From positions 1-12,157 of the forward strand of contig DATESZ010000253.1 of assembly GCA_035283845.1 (NCBI GenBank): a DNA stretch of 12,157 nucleotides. The letters run 5' to 3'. This document shows positions 5,869-12,157 of this stretch, piece by piece. The number at the start of each line of letters is the position of its first letter. The stretch's first letter is position 1. Source of the stretch: DATESZ01 sp035283845. Its GTDB lineage: Bacteria; Desulfobacterota; Syntrophia; Syntrophales; JACQWR01. The notes beneath the pieces are model-generated. The model ran no database searches. It was not told the DNA's origin and was given only the letters and a program-made list of their open reading frames with translations. A program made the position numbers and the translations under genes.

Positions 5869-7407
5869 ATGACCTTTTATGCCTCAGTCACTGCACTGAA
5901 ATCAAAAAGAATATTTTTGGTATTCTTCTTTCTGGCAAGCATTTTGCCTATTATGGTATTGCTGCTTATCCTTCGCAATTATATCCTACCTTCACTTTCG
6001 GCAGCGCCGCATGCGGAATTAGAAGACATCTTTCAAACACTGATAGCTGTGATGCTATTACTTCCTTTCCTCAGTTTCTTTTTAATGTATAGATGGCTCA
6101 AATCCTTTGAGGCTGTAACTTCTGAAATCGCCATCAAATCAAATGAAATCGTCAACAGGGAAAAAGAATTTGCCGGTCAGGTCATTAATGGACAGAGCGA
6201 TTACGTCAAAACATCCGCTGATTTGCCGGACGATTCTGAAGAAAATGAAATGCAAACTATTATTAACTCCTTCAACAACATTTTTCAGACTGCGACAGAC
6301 CAGTTAGCTGAACGTAACAGATTAAAGGAGCTCTTAGGAAAGCTGATCGGTGTAGCATCTAACCTTACCTCCGAATTGGATTTCGACCGCCTTTTCCCAC
6401 TTATTGTAGGCAATGTCACAGACGCCATATCGGCAGAACGTTCCAGTCTATATGTCGTGGACTGGGATAAAGAGGAAATATGGACGAAGGTTTCCGAAGG
6501 CATAGACACTATACATATCCCCTTGGGCAGGGGCATAAGCGGGCTTGTCGCTGAAACAGGCAAAGAAATAAATGTTGAAGATGCATGGGAACTGCCCTAT
6601 TTTGATCGTTATTTCGACCTGCACAACAATTTTCGCACCAGATCTGTTCTCTGTGTACCAATCGAAGGCCGTTCGGGAACAACTATAGGCGTTCTTCAAG
6701 TTATAAATAAAAAAGGCAAGGATCGTTTCGATAATGAAGATGAGGTTCTCATGAGAGGGCTTACATCTCAGGTAGGCATTGCCTTGGAAAACTCCATGTT
6801 AGTCGATGAGATTCTTATCTCATTTAACAGTTCAATAAAAACTCTTTCCAGCGCGGTTGATGCCCGGCATCCATTTACGGCAGGTCATTCAGAAAGGGTA
6901 AGAGAATATTCTTTGAAGATCGCATATGAAATGAAATTATCCAAAGAAGATATTGAAACACTGAGTTATGCTGCACTGTTGCACGATATAGGAAAAATCG
7001 GTATATCCGATGCTGTATTAATGAAGAATGGACCATTCAATGCTGACGATTGGGCGGAGATGAAAACTCACCCTCAGAAAACGAAGCACATATTGGATAA
7101 TTTACACTTTAAGCGGCATCTGCGGCAGGTGCCGGATATTGCCTTCCGACATCATGAAAAAATAAATGGGGAGGGATATCCTGAGGGAATTGTAGGGAAG
7201 CAAATACCTCTTGGGGCCAAGATCATTGCCGTTGGCGATGTTTTCGACGCGCTCACATCAAAGCGGGACTATCCAAAATACAACGGTCAAACAACCCTGT
7301 CACATGATCCGATGACTGTTCCCGATGCCATCGAAATCTTGAAAAATCAATCCGGCAGCCATTTTGATCCTTCCGTCGTCAATGCTTTCATAAAGAGCCT
7401 TTCTTAG
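5869..7407 (+). CDS. Membrane-anchored GAF/HD-GYP protein, probable cyclic-di-GMP phosphodiesterase
   Basis: 512-residue sensor-effector protein. Two membrane helices (about 14-36 and 55-74) bracket a short, roughly 20-residue periplasmic loop. A helical linker rich in charged residues (about 80-160) leads to a GAF ligand-binding domain (about 165-308, with G-R-G-I-S-G-L-V-A and V-L-C-V-P-I). The C-terminal HD-GYP domain (about 320-510) follows. Key residues are intact: H340-S-E-R-V, H372-D373-I-G-K, H401-P, H428-H429-E, G436-Y-P and D457-V-F-D-A-L-T. Proteins with this set normally hydrolyse cyclic-di-GMP with a di- or tri-iron centre, so activity is expected. The small loop suggests the signal is sensed by GAF in the cytoplasm or through the membrane. 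The start is supported by AGGAG (5858-5862) with a 6-base spacer. It is separated by 117 bases from the amidohydrolase, so a link to catabolism is only positional. Confidence 0.92.
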   Translation: MTFYASVTALKSKRIFLVFFFLASILPIMVLLLILRNYILPSLSAAPHAELEDIFQTLIAVMLLLPFLSFFLMYRWLKSFEAVTSEIAIKSNEIVNREKEFAGQVINGQSDYVKTSADLPDDSEENEMQTIINSFNNIFQTATDQLAERNRLKELLGKLIGVASNLTSELDFDRLFPLIVGNVTDAISAERSSLYVVDWDKEEIWTKVSEGIDTIHIPLGRGISGLVAETGKEINVEDAWELPYFDRYFDLHNNFRTRSVLCVPIEGRSGTTIGVLQVINKKGKDRFDNEDEVLMRGLTSQVGIALENSMLVDEILISFNSSIKTLSSAVDARHPFTAGHSERVREYSLKIAYEMKLSKEDIETLSYAALLHDIGKIGISDAVLMKNGPFNADDWAEMKTHPQKTKHILDNLHFKRHLRQVPDIAFRHHEKINGEGYPEGIVGKQIPLGAKIIAVGDVFDALTSKRDYPKYNGQTTLSHDPMTVPDAIEILKNQSGSHFDPSVVNAFIKSLS

Positions 7408-7426
7408 GTTAGGATCCCCAACATCG

Positions 7427-8629
7427 CTATGCGGCGCCGGCATTGCGCTGTAAATTTTCCCATATCACCGAATACCCCTGTCCACGACCTATACACATGG
7501 TAGTTAATCCATATCGAGCTTGAGGGTTCTCCTTAAAGAGTCCTGCCAGAAAAGCCACCAGACGGGGGCCTGACGACGCAAGAGGATGCCCGTAAGCTAT
7601 TGCGCCGCCCCACTTGTTTACCCGAGGATCATCCCATTTCATACCCATACGGTCGAGGAAGTAAAGGCACTGAACGGCAAACGCCTCGTTCATCTCGATA
7701 ATGTCTATGTCATTTATAGAAAGTCCCGCCTTCGTCAGGACTTTACGGGTTGCCGGCACAGGGGCAGTTCCCATTATGGTCGGATCCACTGCTGCTACGG
7801 CTGAAGCAATCCAGCGCATCTTCGGCTTGATGCCCAGCTCCCTGGCCTTCGCTTCACTCATGAGAAGAACTGCGCCGGCACCGTCATTTAATCCGGAGGC
7901 ATTGCCTGCGGTAACATAGCCGTTTTCCTTAAATGGCGTCTTTAAGTCCCTTAATCCTTCCATCGTGGCTCCGGGCCGGGGCTGCTGATCTTTATCCGCC
8001 ACGATCCGCGTCCCATCTGCTAATTCTACCTCGATTGGAATAATCATATCTCTCATCTTGCCCGCTCTGATGGCCTCATCTGCCTTGCGCTGACATTCCA
8101 CCGCATATCTATCCGCCATCTCTCGGGTGAATTCCGGGAACCGTTCGTGAATATTCTCCGCTGTTTGGCCCATATTCAAAGAAGATGGTCCGCCCATTAC
8201 TTCTTCGGCACGGGGGTGGGGATCACGCATGAACCCCATGGGCAGGTGTCCCATATGCTCCACGCCTCCTGCTATGAGGCAATCCGCCATGCCCGACGCA
8301 ATATGGGTCACCCCAAAGCTGATGGCAGTGAGCCCTCCTGCACACATGCGGTCTATGGAGCATCCGGGGACGCTGTATCCCCAGTCGGCCAGCATGGTCG
8401 CTACCCGTCCCAAGGTTCCCCCTTGCTCTTTCATCTGATTGGTAGCGCCCCAGAGACTGTCTTCGATCATATCCGGCGTTACCCCTGGATTCCGTCCAAT
8501 CAGGGCCTTCAGTAATGGAACAACCAGATCGTCAGCTCTCGTCTTCCAGAAAATCCCTTTATCTCCGGCTCTACCAAAGGCCGTCCTCACCGCATCAACT
8601 ACAACCACTTCCTTTAGTTCTCGCACCAT
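7427..8629 (-). CDS. Thiolase (acetyl-CoA C-acyltransferase)
   Basis: 400-residue cytoplasmic thiolase, probably of the degradative type that cleaves a 3-oxoacyl-CoA with CoA to release acetyl-CoA. The nucleophile is C96 in S-I-D-R-M-C-A-G-G. The other active-site elements are N314-E-A-F-A, H348 in Y-G-H-P-L, and C379 in T-M-C-I-G-R-G-Q-G. Two normally near-invariant loops are altered: G-H-P-L-A-S-S-G instead of the usual GHP-(L/I)-G-A-S-G, and C-I-G-R-G-Q-G instead of C-I-G-G-G-Q-G. The catalytic residues remain, so activity is likely, perhaps with an unusual substrate. It is the last gene of the minus-strand operon. Its AGGAG site (8639-8643) lies right after the stop of an enoyl-CoA hydratase remnant. 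The gene ends 19 bases from the convergent HD-GYP gene with no evident terminator between them. Confidence 0.95.
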   Translation of the reverse strand: MVRELKEVVVVDAVRTAFGRAGDKGIFWKTRADDLVVPLLKALIGRNPGVTPDMIEDSLWGATNQMKEQGGTLGRVATMLADWGYSVPGCSIDRMCAGGLTAISFGVTHIASGMADCLIAGGVEHMGHLPMGFMRDPHPRAEEVMGGPSSLNMGQTAENIHERFPEFTREMADRYAVECQRKADEAIRAGKMRDMIIPIEVELADGTRIVADKDQQPRPGATMEGLRDLKTPFKENGYVTAGNASGLNDGAGAVLLMSEAKARELGIKPKMRWIASAVAAVDPTIMGTAPVPATRKVLTKAGLSINDIDIIEMNEAFAVQCLYFLDRMGMKWDDPRVNKWGGAIAYGHPLASSGPRLVAFLAGLFKENPQARYGLTTMCIGRGQGYSVIWENLQRNAGAA

Positions 8630-8644
8630 AAGCCTAAGCTCCTC

Positions 8645-8716
8645 TTATTTGCATTTATATTCCGGTTTTCTCTTTTCCAAAAAGGCTCTTGCTCCCTCTT
8701 TCTCAAGCACGCGCTC
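8645..8716 (-). pseudogene. 3' remnant of an enoyl-CoA hydratase (crotonase) gene
   Basis: Between acyl-CoA dehydrogenase and thiolase, a third minus-strand frame is open from a TAG at 8717-8719 to a TAA at 8645-8647. It ends with E-G-A-R-A-F-L-E-K-R-K-P-E-Y-K-C-K. This is the hallmark C-terminus of enoyl-CoA hydratases (typically E-G-x-x-A-F-L-E-K-R-K-P-x-F/Y). It overlaps the stop codon of the dehydrogenase and has no start of its own. About 24 codons survive of a gene normally near 260 codons. The thiolase ribosome site directly follows, as expected if a hydratase gene once stood here and was deleted. Confidence 0.7.
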
Positions 8717-9866
8717 CTATTCCCAGCTCCCTGGCAATAGCCAGGCGACTCATCTCTGCCGTCCCTTCGGTGATATTGAGCATCTTGGCGTCCCGCCAGA
8801 TACGCTGTATCGGATACTCCATCATGTATCCGTATCCCCCGTGAATGGAAAGGGCATTGAGCATCAACTGCTGCAGGGTCTCTGTGGCAAAAACCTTCAC
8901 CATGCAAGCCTCTTTCATATAGTCTACGCCTTGATCCGCCATCCAGGCGCCGCGATAGGTCATAATACGCATGATGTCTATATTTATAGCCATATCGACC
9001 AGCTTAAAGGTGTTTGCCTGAAACGTGGCGATCGGCTTACCAAACTGGACTCTCTCATGAGCATACTTAAAAACGATATCATATGCCGCCTGGGCAAGAC
9101 CGGTTGCCCTCGCGCCGTACGCCAGCCTTCCCGCCTTCAGAGTTGCCAGAACCTGCGCCAACCCTTCGCCTTCTACGCCTAACAGATTTTCCTGGGGAAC
9201 CCTGACGTCTTCAAAGAAGAGCTCTGCCGTCTCCTGAGAATTGTTTCCCACTTTATGCAACTTTCTGGACGTAAAGCCCGGGGTTCCCTTCTCTACGACA
9301 AACAAGCTGATTCCCTGTCCTCTTTTTACAACTTTTTTAGGATCTGTCGTATAACAGGCAACTGTGACAAAATCAGCGAATGTCCCGTTGCTGATAAATA
9401 TCTTGCTTCCATTAATGATGTAATCGTTACCGTCCTTGACCGCTCTCGTCCTCATGGCGATGGCGTCAGACCCCGCATCAGGCTCCGTAAGCGCAAAGGC
9501 GGCAATCTTCTCCCCTTTGATGGCGGGAACCATGAACCGTTGCTTCTGTTCCTCATTGCCAAAGTTATTGATCGCCCTTAAGCCCAGTCCCGAATGCGTG
9601 GTGCTCACGGCCCCGGCAATGCCTCCGCACACCTTGTTCAGCTCTTCAATCAGGATCATCTCAGTAATCTTATCGGCCTCGGCGGCTCCATATTTTTCAG
9701 GATAGGTGACACCCAGGTAGCCAAGCTTTCCCATCTTGGGAAAAAGCTCCAAGGGGGTAACTCCTGTCTCCTCAGCCATTTCGACTAACGGGCCAATCTC
9801 CGTCTCTGCAAAATTCCGGATCTGGTCTCTAAATATTATCTGCTCTTCAGAAAGTGCAAAATCCAT
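8703..9866 (-). CDS. Acyl-CoA dehydrogenase
   Basis: 387-residue flavoprotein, normal length for the short/medium-chain family, which oxidises an acyl-CoA to the 2-enoyl-CoA and passes electrons to ETF. Visible motifs are A-L-T-E-P-D-A-G-S-D (125-134), N-G-S-K-I-F-I-S-N (152-160), R-V-Q-F-G-K-P (272-278) and H-G-G-Y-G-Y (342-347). The likely catalytic base is E367 in I-T-E-G-T-A-E. The start is at ATG 9864-9866, with AGGAG 6 bases upstream. The neighbours (CoA-transferase, thiolase) place it in a beta-oxidation-like route. Chain length or ring substrate cannot be deduced. The last residues, L-G-I-G-A-R-A, run into the hydratase remnant. The reading frame shows no damage, but the original C-terminus could have been altered by that deletion. 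No ETF gene is in the window. Confidence 0.95.
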   Translation of the reverse strand: MDFALSEEQIIFRDQIRNFAETEIGPLVEMAEETGVTPLELFPKMGKLGYLGVTYPEKYGAAEADKITEMILIEELNKVCGGIAGAVSTTHSGLGLRAINNFGNEEQKQRFMVPAIKGEKIAAFALTEPDAGSDAIAMRTRAVKDGNDYIINGSKIFISNGTFADFVTVACYTTDPKKVVKRGQGISLFVVEKGTPGFTSRKLHKVGNNSQETAELFFEDVRVPQENLLGVEGEGLAQVLATLKAGRLAYGARATGLAQAAYDIVFKYAHERVQFGKPIATFQANTFKLVDMAINIDIMRIMTYRGAWMADQGVDYMKEACMVKVFATETLQQLMLNALSIHGGYGYMMEYPIQRIWRDAKMLNITEGTAEMSRLAIARELGIGARA

Positions 9867-9966
9867 TTTTTACTCCTATCCTCTTTTATGACATTTCATT
9901 CTCCCTGCAAAACATCGCATGGCAGGTTCATGAAAGAATCATTCCAATGCCGGGCAAGCCTTTTGC

Positions 9967-10353
9967 TCAGCCAACAGCATATTTTTTAATAATGTCTCGG
10001 TCAACGGTTTTGGCCTCTTCGATCAATTCTTCACTTGCCTGTATCTCCATCCCCAACAAAACCGGCCCCATGGATTTTCCGGTCTGATCAAATCTTAGGG
10101 TGCAGGTTGCACCGCCGCCAAGAGCCCGCCTTAAGATGATCTCCAGACTGTCGAGACGGGGCACCGGATAAATTTCCACTCCGCCTTTGACCATTCCTCC
10201 GAAATATTCTTTAACCTTTTCGGGAGTTATGACCTTTGCCAAATAATCATAGATATTCTTGGATTTGGCCATGAGCCCAATATTGCTGACATCCCCTTTA
10301 TCACCGGATCGTGCAAAGGCTAATTCCGCAAGTTTTACCTTTTTCATTATCAT
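9967..10353 (-). CDS. AtuA-partner small protein (AtuA C-terminal-like, ferredoxin-fold domain)
   Basis: 128-residue protein matching the small domain that forms the C-terminal part of longer AtuA proteins or is encoded by a separate gene beside them. Conserved-looking features are L-A-F-A-R-S-G-D-K-G-D near the start, N-I-G-L, and a block near the end with R-A-L-G-G-G-A-T and L-R-F-D-Q-T-G-K. Its ATG (10351-10353) overlaps the AtuA stop in an ATGA arrangement, so translation is coupled. An alternative ATG lies six bases downstream (10345-10347) and is better spaced (10 bases) from the GGAGG at 10358-10362. The two proteins probably act as a complex in the cytoplasm; their reaction is not established. 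A 100-base gap without a recognisable gene or terminator separates it from the acyl-CoA dehydrogenase. Confidence 0.85.
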   Translation of the reverse strand: MIMKKVKLAELAFARSGDKGDVSNIGLMAKSKNIYDYLAKVITPEKVKEYFGGMVKGGVEIYPVPRLDSLEIILRRALGGGATCTLRFDQTGKSMGPVLLGMEIQASEELIEEAKTVDRDIIKKYAVG

Positions 10354-11717
10354 TCCACCTCCATCAACTGACTTTCTACCTTAACGGCATCCCTCGGAAC
10401 CAGTGAAGGCCAGAGGGCAATGACCGGCCTTACGTTCATGGGCACGCCAAAACTGGAGCCCACGGGCCCCATGGTCCATAAATGGGTCGCCTCCCGGCGG
10501 ACAACTTCTGCTTCCTTATAGGTATTCGTCCGGCCGGCTATGCGCAGACCCACTTCATTATAATCCTTATCTTCAATCGTAGCGGCTTCGCCATGGAGCA
10601 TATTTACACCCATAAAATCAATACGCAGTTCCCTGAAATTCACACTGCTTTTCTTGAACCGCTCTTTCACCCACGTTGCGGCCCACTTTGCCTTTTCCAG
10701 GGCATCGGGCGCGGGGAAATAGACCAGTCCCTCGCCAATGAAGCCATCTTTGAATCCAATGCAGACTTTCAGAGTATCAGGGCGTTTTTTACCCTTCATA
10801 TTTATTACCCTCACCCTGTTCCTGCCCTCTTCGACTAACTGTAAAGCGGTAAAGTCACCGATGCCATCGGGCATCAGATAATTGGCCGGATCAACGATTT
10901 CGTACAGCAAATGCTCTTTCACAGTCCAAGAGTTGACTATGCCCCCGGATCCTTTCGGCTTGGTAATAACAGCTTCACCATTTTCATAAAACTCGGCTAT
11001 GGGGAAACCGATTTCCCAGGGTCGTTCCGACACCTTCCACATGTTGGACATACCGCCGCTGACGCAAGCCGAGCATTCTATGATATGACCAACGGTCACG
11101 GCCGCCGCGATCAGGTCCGTATAAGCCGGGTCATCGAATTTCCAGCCGAATTCGTACATCAGGGGACCAACGTAGAGGGCATTATCGGAAACCCTGCCGG
11201 CAATGATCATGTCGGCGCCGTTTTTCAGCTCTTTTACGATCAGATCCGCGCCGGTATAGGCATTGGCGGCAGCAATCCTGTCTCTGATTGAATCTATATC
11301 TTCTTCACCCGTATCCAGATTCTTAAATTTCCATCCCTGAGCCCGGATATTGTCGATATAGGGCAGGATGTCGTCTCCGGAAACAACGCCGATCTTCATG
11401 GGCCCCAGTTTCAATTCCTGAATGACCTTTTTTACCTCCAGCGCTGCCTGTAAAGGATTTGCCCCGCCCGCATTGGTTATCATTTTAATGTGATTCTTGG
11501 CGGTGACGGGCAGCAGCCTTTTCATCCAGGGGATAATGTCCGGGATATAACCAGCTTCTGGATTTTTCTCCTTCATGCGGTTCAGGATCGCCATGGTCAA
11601 TTCCGCAAGGTGATCGAAACCCATGTATTCTACCTCGCCGCTCTTCGCCATCTCCAGTGCCGGATCGAAAATGTCTCCCCAAAAGGCGGAGCCGGAACCA
11701 ATAAGAACTTTTTTCAT
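10350..11717 (-). CDS. AtuA family protein (DUF1446)
   Basis: 455-residue cytoplasmic protein of the acyclic terpene utilisation AtuA / DUF1446 family. Recognition rests on the N-terminal G-S-G-S-A-F-W-G-D, I-T-N-A-G-G-A-N-P (80-88), V-V-S-G-D-D, and I-I-A-G-R-V-S-D (171-178). Further matches are S-G-G-M-S-N-M-W, K-G-S-G-G-I-V-N, and the terminal S-S-F-G-V-P-M-N-V-R-P. AtuA was named from citronellol/geraniol breakdown in Pseudomonas, but homologues occur in many acyl-CoA clusters and the reaction is unknown. The gene name therefore does not prove terpene use. Pseudomonas AtuA is longer because it includes the small domain that is encoded here by the next gene. The ribosome site TAGGAGG (11727-11733) begins inside the stop codon of the upstream CoA-transferase, so the genes are translationally linked. 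No biotin-dependent geranyl-CoA carboxylase is present in the window. Confidence 0.9.
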   Translation of the reverse strand: MKKVLIGSGSAFWGDIFDPALEMAKSGEVEYMGFDHLAELTMAILNRMKEKNPEAGYIPDIIPWMKRLLPVTAKNHIKMITNAGGANPLQAALEVKKVIQELKLGPMKIGVVSGDDILPYIDNIRAQGWKFKNLDTGEEDIDSIRDRIAAANAYTGADLIVKELKNGADMIIAGRVSDNALYVGPLMYEFGWKFDDPAYTDLIAAAVTVGHIIECSACVSGGMSNMWKVSERPWEIGFPIAEFYENGEAVITKPKGSGGIVNSWTVKEHLLYEIVDPANYLMPDGIGDFTALQLVEEGRNRVRVINMKGKKRPDTLKVCIGFKDGFIGEGLVYFPAPDALEKAKWAATWVKERFKKSSVNFRELRIDFMGVNMLHGEAATIEDKDYNEVGLRIAGRTNTYKEAEVVRREATHLWTMGPVGSSFGVPMNVRPVIALWPSLVPRDAVKVESQLMEVE

Positions 11718-11730
11718 GTTCTGTTACCTC

Positions 11731-12157
11731 CTAACTATTTGTCTTTTTAAAAGCATGTCTTAGGTCTTCGCGAAAATTGGGATGGGCTATGGCAATCAAG
11801 TCCCTTGCTCTCTCCGCAAGGGATTTACCCCTAAGTTGAGCAATCCCATACTCAGTAATTACAAAGTCGATGTCCGCCCTGCCCACGGTCGCTGTGATTC
11901 CTGCATCCAACTTGGCAACAATTCGAGAGACCTCATCCTTTTGGGCGGTGGAAGGGAAGACAATCACGGCCTTCCCTCCCGGCGAGGCTGCGGCGCCCCG
12001 CAGAAAATCAAGCTGCCCTCCGATGCCGTTAACCAATGTTTCGCCCCGCATTTCCGCATTTACCTGACCCATCAGGTCTATCTGGATACCTGCGGTTACG
12101 CTTACCAAATTCCTGATCTGACTCAGGACACTGATATTATGGGTAAAATCTATAGAA
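11731..12157 (-). CDS. Acetyl-CoA hydrolase / 4-hydroxybutyrate-type CoA-transferase (C-terminal part)
   Basis: The C-terminal 141 residues of a CoA-transferase of the acetyl-CoA hydrolase/4-hydroxybutyrate CoA-transferase family. The frame stays open to the window edge, upstream of the first possible start at 12108. The extra residues S-I-D-F-T-H-N-I-S-V fit the family, so the 5' part lies outside. Characteristic pieces are I-D-L-M-G-Q-V-N-A-E, G-G-Q-L-D-F-L-R-G-A, P-S-T-A, V-I-T-E-Y-G-I-A-Q-L, G-K-S-L-A-E-R-A and I-A-H-P-N-F-R. The active-site glutamate is expected in the missing or edge part and cannot be checked. Such enzymes move CoA from acetyl-CoA or another acyl-CoA onto a carboxylic acid and could start the route. 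It is the first visible gene of the operon, 13 bases before atuA. Confidence 0.9.
   Translation of the reverse strand, partial: SIDFTHNISVLSQIRNLVSVTAGIQIDLMGQVNAEMRGETLVNGIGGQLDFLRGAAASPGGKAVIVFPSTAQKDEVSRIVAKLDAGITATVGRADIDFVITEYGIAQLRGKSLAERARDLIAIAHPNFREDLRHAFKKTNS

Noticed and set aside
7429..7445. GC-rich near-palindrome at the thiolase 3' end
   Set aside because: The symmetry is imperfect and it encodes the alanine/glycine-rich C-terminus. There is no T-tract in either direction.
8614..8907. 97-residue minus-strand frame between dehydrogenase and thiolase
   Set aside because: It is out of frame with the hydratase remnant and overlaps the dehydrogenase coding sequence. Its composition is typical of a shifted frame.
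8439..9182. 247-residue plus-strand open frame
   Set aside because: It spans the antisense of the thiolase start, the hydratase remnant and the acyl-CoA dehydrogenase end. The product is low-complexity and Ser/Leu-rich with no family features.
9867..9966. Possible small gene or regulatory hairpin between the AtuA partner and acyl-CoA dehydrogenase
   Set aside because: Only very short frames occur, and I see no stable stem or T-run. It holds the dehydrogenase ribosome site and nothing else I can support.

Overview
The window looks like part of the chromosome of a Gram-negative, probably anaerobic bacterium that degrades aromatic or other hydrophobic carboxylic compounds. The best guess, by inference, is a Desulfobacterota or Syntrophorhabdus-like lineage. 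The basis is a UbiD-type (de)carboxylase next to DUF1329 envelope proteins, a family-I CoA-transferase, acyl-CoA dehydrogenase and thiolase, AtuA-type proteins, and heavy use of AGA/AGG/ATA codons in the left half. No rRNA, tRNA, CRISPR array, transposase or integrase is visible. Nothing here fixes the species.

Left block (1-5751, + strand). A DUF1329 gene lacks only its first few bases at the window edge. A strong intrinsic terminator follows, then a complete ubiD-family gene, then a second DUF1329 gene closely related to the first. The two DUF1329 genes are a tandem duplication, nearly identical through the signal-peptide region and divergent near the C-terminus. After the second copy comes the severed N-terminus of an MFS transporter, which stops matching the family at a perfect 9-bp hairpin. 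A metal-dependent amidohydrolase of the ACMSD-like group with a Tat-like export signal follows. This arrangement suggests envelope proteins, a decarboxylase and a periplasmic hydrolase or decarboxylase acting on one class of compound; the shared substrate is inference.

Middle (5752-7407, + strand). A membrane-anchored GAF/HD-GYP protein with all the expected HD-GYP motifs is probably a cyclic-di-GMP phosphodiesterase. It ends 19 bases from the convergent operon on the other strand.

Right block (7427-12157, - strand). This is a compact acyl-CoA operon. In transcription order it reads: CoA-transferase (5' end outside the window), AtuA/DUF1446 protein, small AtuA-partner protein overlapping it by 4 bases, acyl-CoA dehydrogenase, a 3'-end remnant of an enoyl-CoA hydratase gene, and thiolase. 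The order fits CoA activation, oxidation, hydration and thiolytic cleavage of a substrate. The AtuA pair has an undefined step, and the hydratase must now come from elsewhere.

The most notable points are the DUF1329-UbiD-DUF1329 module, the conserved duplicated leader, two gene remnants that record deletions (MFS and enoyl-CoA hydratase), the split AtuA, and the exported amidohydrolase. No intergenic stretch exceeds 300 bases.
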